64,000 nucleotides of DNA from Notospermus geniculatus (GCA_002633025.1 NMRB01000537.1:46555-110554), one strand, 5' to 3'. Shown: positions 11,926-23,222, counted from the stretch's first letter. Made by a program: numbers and translations. The notes: generated by a model not told the origin, from the letters alone.

Positions 11926-13547
11926 GATACTTATCTATACTTGGTGTTGGCCAAAAAACTCATAAGTGAGAGAATTTTTGATTCAGCTTCAGCATGTGTG
12001 GGTTTGAGGGATCTGGGTTCCTGGAAGAGATGCAACATATTTTGTGCAACATGCAGTGTACACACAGCTGATGGGGTAACATTGCCTACCACAAGCAAAG
12101 TCTCTTTCTGGCCTGACTTAGGTAAATATGCCCGTGGAATGGACAATTCGGTATGGTTGATGGTATCTGACCTAAGGCGATGGCCTTTTGGACAGGTGTA
12201 CATTTTGAGGTCATCAGCTCACTAGGATTGGAATTCAAATATGGCCGCCAGTCGTCCATCTTAAAAAATGCACTTTGGCTCATATCATATCAACAATACC
12301 ACAAAGAAAGTTCCAACCTGGAACATATTGACTTGACACTTGTTGTTCGTTCTTCTGGTACATTCACCTAGGTGAGTACATGGTCCATGGACCATTTTTT
12401 ATAAATGACCCCAAATTTCACATGGTGGTTCTGCGTGCGTGTGTGTGTGTGTGTGTGGGGGGGGGGGGTGTTGCCCCCAGGATGGGATATTCAGTCTGTT
12501 TTGATTGTATTGACCAAAGACGCTGACCCTTTAGACAGATGTGAATTTTGATATCGTCTTTCAAAAGGTATCTCAACCAATAATTCAATAAATCGTCAAT
12601 AAATCATCCATGATCAGACATACATTTTTCATCACCGCCTCAGGATTACTACAGAATACTGCTTTGTGGGCGTGTTAAACGTATGGCACTAAAAATAGGA
12701 TCCAATATTATTTGTTTAGATCAAATGTGTTGATATCTGAGATTGGGAAAAAAGGTTTTATCCAGGTACTGGCTTCTTCCTAATGGGAACCAATAGTAGA
12801 AGTATGCAGTTTAATTGTGCAAAAACGGTTTCTGTGTGATTGCTGTGCTTGTGTACGTTTTCTGTGGATTTCTGGTGTTTTGGAATGGTCGTATCTTCGA
12901 AGTGAAATCGTGGATGGCTTGTACTGTAAAAAGTCTGTGAGATTTCGTGGAAATGTGCAAGTTTTCAGATCTTTCTCGTGTGTTCTCAGTATGTCGTATT
13001 TCTACTGGGATGTACACAGCGTGCATGTACACAAAATCATTTAGATATGACGTCATCATTTCATGAATGGACCACTGGAACTGGAGTAAAACATTTCTGT
13101 TTCGTATTGTAGGTGGCGTTTATATTTTCCATCTGAAAAGTGAATGGTTCAACACTTTCCTTGGGCCAGGCATACTCTTACATCTATAATCCTTTTTTCG
13201 TTGATGACTATTGTGATATCTGTAAGAAAACTACACGGTTCAACACAATTGTGATAGTTCGCATACCAATCTCAGGCATCGTTACCTTCTGTATGACTGT
13301 GATATTCTAACCAAGAGGAAGAAAACGCTGCGAGTTTGATTTCCACTTTTCAAAAAAAACCTTCGCGTAGTTGTTAATATTGTGTTACTAGGAGTTACAG
13401 GTATATCACTTGATTCTTCCTCAAAGACATAAACTGCTTGTTAAAACTTAGGAGACATCAGGGAATAAGATGGCCAAGGCTATATCATCAGGATACGCTA
13501 GAATCAGGAAGTTGCTCCCAAAATCTCCAGAAAAGGTTGGTAGGGTT
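11926..13547. other. unassigned DNA
   Basis: It contains overlapping open frames on both strands (11914-12283; 12811-13059) with no recognisable protein. The frame starting ATGGCC at 13470 runs into the next MITE, so any exon it represented is truncated by that insertion. Confidence 0.35.
12433..12468. repeat. GT microsatellite joined to a G tract
   Basis: About eleven GT units run into a 12-base G run. The same arrangement recurs at 28400-28424. Confidence 0.9.
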
Positions 13548-13978
13548 AATGGGGAACCGGAGTGCCCAAAGGAGGCGCTGGGGAACAACTCAGTTTTTAC
13601 ACAAAAACGCATGCGCCGCGACGTTGAAAACCTCTTTGACGTCGCACGTCGTTCCGTCGTGCGTCATTCAGAATGAGTGACGTTGCTCTTCGATCTGTTC
13701 TTTACGCTAAAATAGTCAAATTTATTGATAAAATTCGACATGTTCCCGCTTGAATTTTCACTTGAAAACATTCAGATACATCGAGTCAGTCCTATACTTG
13801 ATGTTGAACGTGTAAAATTCAAAATTCAATGGACTATTTCAGGTATATTACGGCTGGAAGTAGGGTGTAGTTTCCAGAATTAAATGGCAAATAACGTTAG
13901 CCTCACTTTCGACGTCATATTTTAGACTGAGTTGTTCATCAGCGCCACGTCATGGATTAGTTCCTCCGGTTCCTCATT
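13548..13978 (+). mobile_element. MITE, AATGAGGAACCGG family (long form, copy A)
   Basis: It begins AATGGGGAACCGG and ends CCGGTTCCTCATT. Sub-terminal blocks GGAGGCGCTGGGGAACAACTC and GAGTTGTTCATCAGCGCC are also inverted. An inverted copy with the same interior (CGTCGTGCGTCATTC, TTTACGCTAAAAT) is at 29536-29976. The outermost bases match those of the shorter 9385/16278/18500/48656 group. Confidence 0.8.
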
Positions 13979-14006
13979 TAGTGTGCACGAAAGAAGCAAT
14001 CATTTA

Positions 14007-14992
14007 TATGGCGTCCATCACACTGTCTCTATGTTCACAAGCCCTGGTCGTGTTGTTGATCCGATTCCATGATTTCCTTGGAAAGGTGACTCCTGGATGA
14101 ACGGATATCCACCATGAGCCTCGTCAGAGTATGGAGCAGTAGCCTTCTCAGACGACTCGACCACCAAATGATTTGAATCTGCATTATCAGTATATATGAA
14201 TGGCACATCGTATATCTTTTGATCAGAACAACCTCTTAATTGTAGACGGGATGTCCCCAGTTAGTTGATTTGTGACGGCCATGTCGTTCTATTCATACCA
14301 ACTGGGGACACACAGCCATATACACTCTTAGCCGAAAAGGTTCTTTGGTGCCACACCAGGAGAACCCTCTGATTTAAGAACCCTCGGGTTATTTCAGAAC
14401 CCCTAAAGGTTCCAGATAGAACCTTTCCCTCAAAAAACGGTTCTATCTGGAACCTTTATGGGTTCTTTGGCGACAAAAAGGTTCTATATGGAACCCTTTC
14501 GGGTTCTTTACAGAAGGTTATATATAGAACCTTGGGGTTCCTCTGTTGTGGCACAAAGAACCCCTAAAGAACCTTTTTGGCTAAGAGTGTACACGCAGGC
14601 GTACATCGGCACTGCGTTTTACGTTAGCTGAAAGAGCTTTCGTGTGTTTACCACTTCACAAATGAGAATATGCCCCACCACTGAGCCTGTCCTACACTCT
14701 GCACTGGTGGTAAATTTAATTGAATCATTGCAATCACTTCTACAGCGTCCAGCACACTCTCTGTATGTTCACAAGTGCTGGCCGTGTTGTTCCCAGTTTG
14801 TCGATATGTGACGGCCATGTCTTTCTGTTCATACCAACTGGGGACATACATCCATCTCGCCAGCCTACATCGGTACTGCGTTGTACAAGCTGAAAGAGCC
14901 TCCGCTTGTTCACCACTTCACAAATGAGAATATGCTCCAGCACTGAGCCTGTCCTACACTCTGCACTGGTGGTAAATTTAATTGAATCGTTG
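14007..14992. repeat. tandem segmental duplication
   Basis: Unit A (14007-14730) and unit B (14741-14992) share TATGTTCACAAG, TTCATACCAACTGGGGACA and a block from TACATCGG through CACTGGTGGTAAATTTAATT. Unit A carries two extra segments: about 200 bp after 14055 and the MITE at 14321-14591. Unit B therefore shows the sequence without the MITE. Confidence 0.85.
14321..14591. mobile_element. TA-flanked MITE with GGTTC/GAACC hairpins
   Basis: CACTCTTAGCCGAAAAGG follows TA at 14321-14322 and its complement precedes TA at 14590-14591, as expected for Tc1/mariner-type TA duplication. The interior is a ladder of GGTTC/GAACC hairpins, the longest being an 18-20-bp arm at 14404-14423 paired with 14439-14458. 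The paralogous empty site is in unit B of the surrounding duplication (near 14853). Confidence 0.85.
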
Positions 14993-15289
14993 ACCTTAAA
15001 CCTCGGCATACGGCAAGTAGATGAAAATCACACACTTGAAATAAACTTCATCGATCCTCATTTGAAGCCTGCGTCATTTTCTTTGAGAAAAACCGCAACA
15101 TGCTGCATGAAGAAAATGTCAGTTTTTCACTTTAAAAGTGTTCATTAAAGATGGATACCTCCTTTGGGAGTTGTAATGGTTTTGTGGAAGATGTTTCTAA
15201 TTGGTTGCTTCTCAAAGGCTAGTTGGATGGGGTAATATTGGGATGGGTGAGGTGGAGAAAGGGATTGATATCACGCCTAACATGACACA

Positions 15290-15607
15290 AAAAGGTGAGA
15301 GTTTTCTCACGCTAGATGGCTCTCAATGGGAATCGGCTGTAGAAAACTCGGCAGTCGTTTGTGTCACTGCTCAAGCCGTGAAAGGGGGCAGCACACCAGG
15401 CGTAGTCAGGTGATATCGCAAGCAATCTGGGGTAGCCGCATTGAAACTCCGCTAGCGCTAGCGGGTTTCTATGCGGCTACCCCTGATCGCTTGCAATATC
15501 GCCTGCAGTGCTGCTGGCTTAAAAAACCAAGAATTAGTTTGCTCCCTATCAGAGACTCGGCCGTAGAAAACTTTGGGGGTCATCTGTGTCACTGATGAAG
15601 GCATAAG
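15290..15607. repeat. direct repeats flanking a palindrome
   Basis: CGGCTGTAGAAAACTCGG with GTTTGTGTCACTG (15334-15370) recurs as CGGCCGTAGAAAACTTTGG with CTGTGTCACTG (15560-15596), one on each side of the palindrome below. Similar TCGTTTGTGTC...AAGTCGTGAGAAAA blocks form the triplicated core at 60.9-62.7 kb. Confidence 0.55.
15408..15505. repeat. 98-bp near-perfect palindrome
   Basis: Arms of about 45 bases centred on CGCTAGCGCTAGCG: GGTGATATCGCAAGCAATC on the left pairs with GATCGCTTGCAATATCGCC on the right. Probably a small MITE or hairpin insertion; target duplications were not identified. Confidence 0.85.
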
Positions 15608-16277
15608 CCTGAACCCTAACCCTAAGGAAAGCAACAATGCTGAATTGATAACACATGCATGACATCGATCACCAGCACAAAAAAACATTCAGCCAGGCGT
15701 GGCGGCAGCTTCGATCCACCAACAAAGTGTTCCATAACAGAATCAATTTCCCCAAAATGACACCACCTGATCCTCTTAGAGATTTCTCCGCCGACCTTCT
15801 GACTGATCATTTGTGTCAATTCCACTAAACATACGAGAGTATTGACATAGTGAGATATCCGATAACTGATCAATGGCTATGTGATTGATCCAGAGCGATA
15901 ATCAATACCTTGGATGAGTCGATATAATCGGTGTGAGATCATAAGGTAAAGTGTGATTTGATAAGGTACATGTGTGACAAATTAGAAGCTGCTAGATATG
16001 AATGATGTGTTGTTCTTTTACCTTGGTTTGTGCCATATTATGTGTTGTATGTTCAATATCTGTTGTGTTATATCATAAATATATAAAAAACCTTGATGTA
16101 TTTATGGTGGTTATGTGACTACATTCTAAGCGATGCTGTGTCAATCTGGCCGCCATTCTGGCTGTCTGATGTTGTCAAAGTCATTCAGGAGAGAAAAAGT
16201 ATCTCGAATTGGGGGGGGGGGGGGTATTTGTTTTGTGAAGTGTATTTTAACTTAAGATGTAAATGTGCTGGCTTAAT
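15608..16277. other. unassigned DNA with G tract
   Basis: No exon is recognisable. A 14-base G run is at 16211-16224, just left of the next MITE. Confidence 0.4.
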
Positions 16278-16469
16278 GAGGAACAACCGCTACTGAGAGT
16301 GGCTCTGTGAGCGGTTGTATCTTTTTTCGACGTCTAGATCCCTGTTGCACTGCGTCAAGGACGTCGTGACGCGACGACATTGCGTTGCTTTGCTCTGTTT
16401 TTGACGTCTTTGGTACAACCACTCGCAGCGCCGACCTGTCGGGATAAAAAGTAATGCGGGTTTCTCATT
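16278..16469. mobile_element. MITE, AATGAGGAACC family (short form)
   Basis: Ends are TGAGGAACAACCGC and GCGGGTTTCTCATT. The interior has GTGAGCGGTTGTA near the left and CACTCGCAGCGCCGACCTGT near the right, plus GACGTC/GTCGTGACG motifs. Confidence 0.8.
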
Positions 16470-16919
16470 GGACAAAATGTTCCTCCTTTTGTCCGTCGTA
16501 ATGTCCAGGCGGGTTAAAAAACTAGTCGGAGTCTCAAAAGCAGCAGTTCTGCATGCACTATGCAGGTCCGATAATGCACTACCTGATGCACTCGTCTGCA
16601 TCGAGCCTGATATCTGAGTAAACACAGTACATACCGTTAATCTTCATAACTCAAGCAGCCATCGACTTGCCGCTTTTCTATATTTGTGGGCCACTCGACG
16701 ATCCAGCTTGACCGACACTGCTACCGATATTACTGCAATTCGCATCCCTAATATTTGCATAACAGATACTAGGTTATGGGGAAGTGGCTTATAAGGACCT
16801 TAGCTCGGCGTTATGATATTTTATTGCTGAGACTTGACAAACGTCAGGTATCCAATGTGAAGAAATCAGGGTGCAGTTTTTGAGACCTAGGTGTTGACAA
16901 GGAAACCTAGCTACCTTAA
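16470..16919. other. no recognisable feature
   Basis: No supportable exon or repeat. Confidence 0.4.
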
Positions 16920-17121
16920 GGGACCCTAGATGCAGTTTGAAAAAAGGGCCGTACTTTTAGTACAGAAACTGCAACTGCGAAATAATGAATTTGGGCCCAA
17001 ATGTTGACGTATACATGTAGTGCATTTCACTTGCAACAATGTATGTCACAGTTATATCCATCAATTTTGTAGAACAGCCATGTGAGAATAATGCCAACTG
17101 GGAGCTGCCTCTAGTGGCCCT
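16920..17121. mobile_element. TTAA-flanked MITE, TIR GGGACCCTAGATGCAG
   Basis: It lies between TTAA at 16916-16919 and TTAA at 17122-17125. The right end AGCTGCCTCTAGTGGCCC mirrors the left imperfectly. It is related to 19247-19458 by terminal sequence; the interiors differ. Confidence 0.7.
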
Positions 17122-17598
17122 TTAAGAGACCCTTGAGGCTGAAGATATTACAGAGTTGAATTTGAAATGGTATGATGTGTTTGCAATAGTGGTTTGAACT
17201 TTCAAGGCGTCACCTGTTTGCTTATCATGATTTGACAAATTGGGCTGTACTTTTCCTCGTTGTTTTAGAAGATTTCACACCAGGGTGTGGTTCGCTACCA
17301 GATAGTCTACCGATGTGGGTGTTTTTTCTAAAAAGTGGATGAAACTGGCAAATGTTGCAGCGATAGGTTTCAATGCATCATGCCGTCAGAGGTATTGACC
17401 ACCCCTCCAAGCGAAATCATAATATCAGGTGACCGATATCGAAAAACAATTGATAGGTTGTACTTTTCGAGGGGGCGTGGATTCAATAAAGTGTTTGCTG
17501 TTCACTTTGTTTTGTCTTTCAAGGTCATTTCTCAACGCTTCTTTGACCCAAGTGAACGAGTTGAAATCCACTTTCTAAATCTCTTACCTAGTTTTACT

Positions 17599-17719
17599 AA
17601 ATTTTCGACCCCAAGCGGGGTCTTCCTCAGGCACTTTCTAGTCGAGCTACCAGAAGTAGCTCGACTGGTAGCTCGACTAGAAAGTGCCTGAGGAAAATCC
17701 CGGTTGGGGTCGAAAATTT
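17599..17719. repeat. inverted repeat carrying GACCCC/GGGGTC hairpins
   Basis: Left arm AAATTTTCGACCCC...TCTAGTCGAGCTACCAG is matched by its complement ending GGGGTCGAAAATTT. Each arm contains CTGAGGA, a short GACCCC or ATCCC hairpin, then GAAA. A single-arm relative is at 37258-37345. Such ends are reminiscent of Penelope-like retroelement termini (inference). Confidence 0.75.
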
Positions 17720-17796
17720 GTGCAATTCGGAGACGGCCTTTCGTATCATTTTGTGTGTCGTTCTTTGAGCTTTTTATTGGATATCTAGTTTTACTA

Positions 17797-17830
17797 AAGG
17801 TTGTTTTCTTTTTATAATTTCAGGTAAGTT
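17797..17830 (+). promoter_or_regulatory. candidate recursive splice site
   Basis: A pyrimidine-rich run (TTGTTTTCTTTTTATAATTT) is followed directly by CAG|GTAAGTT, with the junction at 17823/17824. This joins an excellent 3' splice site to a consensus 5' splice site with no exon between, the hallmark of ratchet (recursive) splicing in long introns. It is on the same strand as both exon candidates and upstream of the ATG exon at 45702, so it would lie in a 5' UTR intron of the same gene. RNA evidence is lacking. Confidence 0.5.
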
Positions 17831-18499
17831 ACGATTCTCGTCTGATGTCGCTGTCAGATATATCGCGGTAAAGGTAGGCCAAGATAAGTTGTATACTATA
17901 GTACATTGCTGTCGTCTTTGGGTTCCATATCATGATTTCAGTTGTACACTCAATATTTGATGTCAACGTTACTAGTAACTTTATTGCTGTACATTTTGTA
18001 TATCATTATGTACGTAGCTCAGTCAAAGTTAGAGTGATACACTCTGTGTCTGCTTCACCTTAACCTTGACTATGATCACGTACATGCTCACGTACACGCT
18101 GCTTACAGCCTTTACGTAGAGATCTAAAGGTGATAGATAAGAAAGGATTTAAAAGGTTTGTTAATGTGATTGACTGGTGAAAAAGTCGTCTCGTGATCTT
18201 TTCTCATGTGGTAAAAGGCTCCGCCAGAACGACCCCACGTCAATGTAGACACGTCAGCGTGGAGCACAAATGTGGCATCATTAGCCAAGCGGCTGGTGAT
18301 GGTGTCATTTCTTCCCGGAGTTATTGCCATCCTTTAACCACCTGCGCCGTGGCGCGAAAGGAAGTGAGAGAGAAGTGCTTTGTGATCCTACCTTCATTAG
18401 GAAAGCAATATTCTGAAGGTCATAGGTATACCCATTCCCACTTGTACGTACATTTGGTTCTGAATCGATGATGTTAGCTCGAATTTTTACTTCCATGGC
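17831..18499. other. unassigned DNA
   Basis: No repeats or recognised exons. Short open frames overlap on both strands (18124-18502). Confidence 0.4.
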
Positions 18500-18710
18500 C
18501 ATTGAGAAACCCTCGTTATATTTCGTCCCGACAGGTCGGCGCTGCGAGCGGTTGTACCGAAGACGTAAAAAAATAGCAAAGCAATGCCATGATGTTGCGT
18601 CACAATGTCATTGACGCAGTGCAATAAGGAACGAAACGTCTAAGAAAAGGTGCAACCGCTCAAGGCGGTTCTGCAGGTTCCTCTCTCAAGTCTTCTCCAG
18701 GTTCCTCATT
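18500..18710. mobile_element. MITE, AATGAGGAACC family (short form, inverted)
   Basis: ATTGAGAAACCCTCG at the left and AGGTTCCTCATT at the right. TCCCGACAGGTCGGCGCTGC lies near the left, so the orientation is opposite to the 16278 copy. Confidence 0.75.
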
Positions 18711-19242
18711 TCGTTGAGTCTTCGCCTCCCCCATTTGCCAAAAGAAAAATGGTGGTGTGCCACACCCGGCTATTTCTTATGAACCCCGTCCAGTCTCGAG
18801 CCAGCCAAGACATCAAAATTCAGTTTGTCCTGTTTCCAATAACGACAGAGAGACAGCATAAATCAGAGTAACCTTTGCACTGCCCCATACCCCATAACCC
18901 TACACCACAGCTAAACGAACCGATACTGGCCGCATAAACCAACAATATAGTGCTTTAGAAGCAAACCCAATACACGAAACCTAACATTGTCGGTGGAGAT
19001 CTACTTGGATGCCATAGAGACAGAGTATATATGGACAAATGTCATGAAATAGTCTCATCTGTTACGATTCATGGGGACACTGTATTAATAATCTCGGGAA
19101 TAATCTTCGGACGAGGAGGGATGTCTGGGTGACCTGTATCGCTTGGTTTTCTAAGCGGAAAGATCGCCTTGGTGGTCGCAGTCTGGCGGTGGATTATATT
19201 GCTTTGGGTTTTGTGTGAGATAAACCAGACATTTAGGAGGTT
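18711..19242. other. unassigned DNA
   Basis: No recognisable feature between two MITEs. Confidence 0.4.
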
Positions 19243-19246
19243 AAAG

Positions 19247-19458
19247 GGCCTCTAGAGGCAGCTTTTTAGTGCATACTGATATGATTACTAACACAGAACT
19301 GGTGACATGAGGATACAACCTGGGCATCAATTTTGAAGTAAAATTTCATCAATGTCCACATGTAATTCACAATTCATGAGTTCATCGTCACTAGCGCCAT
19401 CTGTTGCATAGTGGAAGTACTGTTAGTAGCCCAATAGCGTGCTGCCTCTAGAGTCCCT
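19247..19458. mobile_element. TTAA-flanked MITE, TIR AGGGCCTCTAGAGGCAGC
   Basis: TTAA at 19243-19246 and 19459-19462 flank AGGGCCTCTAGAGGCAGC and its near complement GCTGCCTCTAGAGTCCCT. TTAA duplication suggests piggyBac-type mobilisation. Confidence 0.85.
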
Positions 19459-19607
19459 TTAAACTCTCAACTGATCTGAGAGAACCAAGCGATGGCTGAA
19501 TGGGCTGCTCCTTTGATTCCACAGAAAGTTTCCTAGAGAAACCGTACTAACGGCGTAATGGCGTGAAAGGCTTTGAGACTGCATTAGGGCCATATTGTTT
19601 GCACATA

Positions 19608-19983
19608 CCCCAGTTCATAGTTCCTTGTCAAGCAGTATGGGGACTGAAAATACTTTTTTTAGAACCAGCTTGGGGTGAAATAACAAAACATTTTCCGTTC
19701 GGCATACTCAGTGTGGTGATTCAAACACAAAATTATTTTATTCGTACGCGATTTTACTCATGCATAACTAATCGTGTTGACTATTTTTGCAGTTGTTTAG
19801 GCAAATAGAAGGGGTGACAGCTTATTACGTAATCACCCGTCACCCCTTCCATTTACCAGATGACAACTGCGAATGCGACAAGCACCATTAGTTATGCATC
19901 AACGACTTCGCGTACGAATAAAATAATTTTGTGTTTGAATCACCACACTGATACTGGTCGGCGAGGAAGTATAAATTGAGTCT
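19608..19983. mobile_element. MITE, CCAATTCATACTTCC family, interrupted copy
   Basis: Starts CCCAGTTCATAGTTCCTTG and ends CGAGGAAGTATAAATTGAG. Without the insertion at 19709-19950 and its duplicated 5 bases it is about 129 bp, the normal length of this family. Internal landmarks GGAACCAGC and AACATTTTCCGTTCGGCATACT match other copies. Confidence 0.85.
19709..19950. mobile_element. nested palindromic MITE, TIR CAGTGTGGTG
   Basis: A 242-bp near-full palindrome beginning CAGTGTGGTGATTCAAACAC, inserted inside the preceding MITE. ATACT is present on both sides (19704-19708 and 19951-19955). Removing the insert and one ATACT restores the host consensus GCATACTGGTCGGCGAGG. CAGTG termini with a 5-bp duplication fit some hAT-type elements (inference). 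Confidence 0.9.
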
Positions 19984-20440
19984 TGCAGTGGAAAGTGTTA
20001 TACATTACTTCATAAAGGAGAAGCTACATGTAAGCTATCGTGATCATAAATCTTGGTGCCCTGAAATCTTGCCAAAGAATTTGCTTGATGCAGCTCTGAT
20101 AAACCTGGTGCAGTATCCCGCACCGAAATACGATACCTCCATCATCGCATCGTAATCGGTCAATGAAATAACAGCCGCAACACTTCACACTGCCCAAATT
20201 GTGGTTTATGCCGTGTTGACTTGATTATCCCACTAATGAAACAATATCATTAGCATTTGTTAACAGCTTTCCCATCGAGTGAGTGCTGATGATAAGTTAG
20301 ATACACGGACACGGACGTGGCGGGAGTTGGATGCTCTGGTAATTGAGCGCAATATGGAAATACAACGTCAATTATGAAACGAATTCAGCGTCCTTGGGGT
20401 GCACTATTCTGGTTGGCAAACATGATACGTGTTGTCCTTC
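19984..20440. other. no recognisable feature
   Basis: Nothing supportable. Confidence 0.4.
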
Positions 20441-20585
20441 GGTGGAAGATTTTTTGTGGACAAAAACTTTGGTAGTGACCGCATGAACCGAAGTGATAGG
20501 GACACAGTACCTGTGTCCTTTGTCCTTCAACTGGACTGGTCAGCATGGTCAGTACGGAGAGTACATATGTAAGGCATCGTGCCGC
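20441..20585. repeat. dispersed GGGACAC/CCTTCAACTG family, copy 1
   Basis: Shares ACTTTGGTAGTGAC, TGATAGGGACACAGTACC, TGTCCTTCAACTGGACTGGT and CAGCATGG with copies at 24590-24735 and 54785-54925. The function is unknown. No terminal inverted repeat was seen. Confidence 0.65.
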
Positions 20586-21670
20586 AAAGACAAATGTTAA
20601 AGGCAAGAAACATCCACCCCACCACCGTCAATCCTGCCCATTCTAGTTGCTTTCTGTCGTAGAGAGGACGACATCCAAGACGTCGTAGGTTTCCTCTGGG
20701 GGCTCTGGTTTCCTCCTACGCTGCATAAGATATCGCCCAGTATTGTATTTTTGGTAGCTGTAATACCCAAAATTGGCGCTGGCACTTTTGAAGTACAATG
20801 CTTGGATAATTTCTCTGGTGAAGATTTTTGTTCCGTTCTGTCATTTGCAACCAAAATGGTGATTGCGTCTGTCTCTCTGTACCGTAGCATAAAATGGCAC
20901 CCACTGACGAAAGACTCTTTCATCTTAAAGCTTTTAGTAAGAAAGGTAACACGGGGAAATGAGATGTAGGTTGACGGAAAAACGATGTACCCTGCGCTTC
21001 CTTTGTCGTCATACCGTGTTCAATTCGTCCAGCGATACAAATTCTTCAGGTCCTCTTTACGAACAGAAGATAAAGGCCAAATGCTTGCCGCTCCTTCCTA
21101 GCCTGGCCTTTATGTCTGGTAATTTCCTCCGAGACTTTTGTACCTGTTCCAAATAATTGGTCCATTTATCATATTACGGTCTATTCCGCACAGGTAGTAG
21201 ACATTGTTAGTGATTTAGTGTGTACTTTATTGAAGAAGATGCACAAAAGATTTGATCGAGTTGCGATGGAATGGTTAGCAGATCACACGCGAGAGGACGG
21301 ATGTCTTTGGTCGCAAACAAGACAATTGGAAGACGCACGATCCCACAACATGGCGGTATAGACGGATCTGATGTTATCCATGGATGGTTACCCATGTCGT
21401 ACTTGTATCGACCCACGACCCACGAGGTTTATGATCCTGAGCAGAGACTTAAAGAAGATCAGTCCTTGTTGACGCGCCTCTGTTTGCACACTGGAACCTG
21501 TCATTCTTCCGTCAAGAACCTACCTTATTTGCCATGCAGCCATACAACAATCACCACAGTCTCTTAGGCACGAGAAAGCCTGTCACGAATATTGGTTATC
21601 AAGGATTGGTGTCGTTGGTAACTATGATGCCACCACAAGTCGCCCAATTCTCGAATATGGAGTATAGGTG
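20586..21670. other. unassigned DNA with overlapping frames
   Basis: Frames at 20597-20923 (minus) and 20751-20969 (plus) overlap each other. Neither resembles a known protein. Confidence 0.35.
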
Positions 21671-22650
21671 GACTAGCTGTGGTGCTTCCCAGACTGGTAC
21701 GTTCTGGACCAACACGAGCTGATTCCATCTCTTCACGAGCTGTGGTCCTTTCTGGACCGACATGACCTGCGGCTCTCTCTGGACTGACACGAGCTACGGT
21801 CCTCTCTGGCTTTACGAGCTGCAGCCCTCTCTGTACCGACATGAGCTGCGGTCCTTTCTGGACCGACACGACCTGCGGCTCTCTCTGGGGCGACACGAAC
21901 TGCGGTCCTCCCTGGACCGACACTAGCTGCAGCCGTCTTTGGACTGACGAGCTGCAGTCCTCTCTGGACTGACGAGCTGCAGTCCTCTCTGGACCAACAC
22001 GACCTGCAGCTCTCTCTGGACCGACACGAGCTGCGGCCCTCTCTGGACCGACACGAGCTGCGGCCCTCTCTGGACCGACACGAGCTGTGGCTCTCTCTGG
22101 ACCGACACGAGCTGCGGTCCTCTCTGGACCGACACGAGCTGCGGCCCTCTCTGGACCGACACCAGCTGCAGCCCTCTCTGTACCGACATGAGCTGCGGTC
22201 CTTTCTGGACCGACACGACCTGCGGCCCTCTCTGGACCGACACGAGCTGCGGCCCTCTCCGGACCGACACGAGCTGTGGCTCTCTCTGGACCGACACGAG
22301 CTGCGGCCCTCTCTTGACCGACACGAGCTCTGGCCCTCTCTGGACCGACACGAGCTGTGGCTCTCTCTGGACCGACACGAGCTGCGGCCCTCTCTGGACC
22401 GACACGAGCTCTGGCCCTCTCTGGACCGACACGAGCTGCGGCCCTCTCTTGACCGACACGAGCTGCAGCTCTCTCTGGACTGACACCAGCTACCGTCCTC
22501 TTTGGACAGACACGAACTGTGGCCCTCTCTGGCCCAACAAGCTGCGGTCCTCTCTGGATTGCCACGAGCTGTTGCCCTCTCTAGACTGACGAGCTGTGGT
22601 CCTCTCTGGACCGACGAGCTGCGGGCGTCTCTGGACTGCCACGAACTGCT
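21671..22650. repeat. 27-bp minisatellite, about 36 units
   Basis: The unit is close to CTCTCTGGACCGACACGAG plus CTGCGGCC. Because 27 is divisible by three and the unit lacks stops, all three minus-strand frames are open for 190-330 codons (for example GPERAAARV repeats). Units come in variant types (GCGGCC, GTGGCT, CTCTGGCC; GGACC or TGACC) that recur in short ordered blocks around 22220-22460, indicating higher-order amplification. I annotate it as satellite, not gene. Confidence 0.9.
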
Positions 22651-23104
22651 TCCTCCAAAAACAGAAACAACGAGGTGATGTCCCCTAACCATTCCTTCCT
22701 GCCTTCTTCGTGGGGTTCCTTTCAAAGGTCTGTGACCTCAGGATAAAATCCCAAGCAGCCCTTCCTTCACTGCTTTGTCACTGCCCACGTACTTTCCGTT
22801 GGTTGAAGGCGTCAAGGTAGAATCTATAGCAATCAGCTCTTTGATCCTACGGGAAGCTTGAAGCCTGTTTCGGTATTCTTCCCAGTAAGCGCTCTCGACT
22901 TGCGCTGAATGTTAACTACTGTTATTAGTGGTGGGCGGATGAATTCGGCCTTGGATTTAAACATAGACCAGCGTTCATTCGTTTCATGTCTGCTCTCTCT
23001 TCTTCTGTCGTGTCTGCCCCTGGCGTTGCAATCTCTGCACATGATTTTGTGCTACTGATACAGCAATGTGGTCTGCCAGATGGTGATCGTGACACTAGAC
23101 TAGG
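22651..23104. other. unassigned DNA
   Basis: No exon or repeat recognised. Confidence 0.4.
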
Positions 23105-23222
23105 GCCCAATTCATACTTCGTCACCATGGAACGGAAAATGCTTTTATTTCTCGCCACGCTGGTTCCAAACAAAGCATTTTCCAGTCCGCAAACTCCTCG
23201 GCGAGAAAGTATGAATCAGACA
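23105..23222. mobile_element. MITE, CCAATTCATACTTCC family
   Basis: Begins CCCAATTCATACTTCGTCA and ends CGAGAAAGTATGAATCAG. The inner arms ACGGAAAATGCTTTTATTT and AAACAAAGCATTTTCCAG flank CTCGCCACGCTGGTTCC. Confidence 0.9.

Noticed and set aside
13470-13676. frame starting ATGGCCAAGGC as an exon
   Set aside because: More than half of the frame is MITE sequence (13548 onward) and no donor precedes the insertion.
21564-22725. 333-, 330- and 187-codon minus-strand frames as a repeat protein
   Set aside because: All three frames are open because the 27-bp unit lacks stops; the product would be a low-complexity artefact of a minisatellite.
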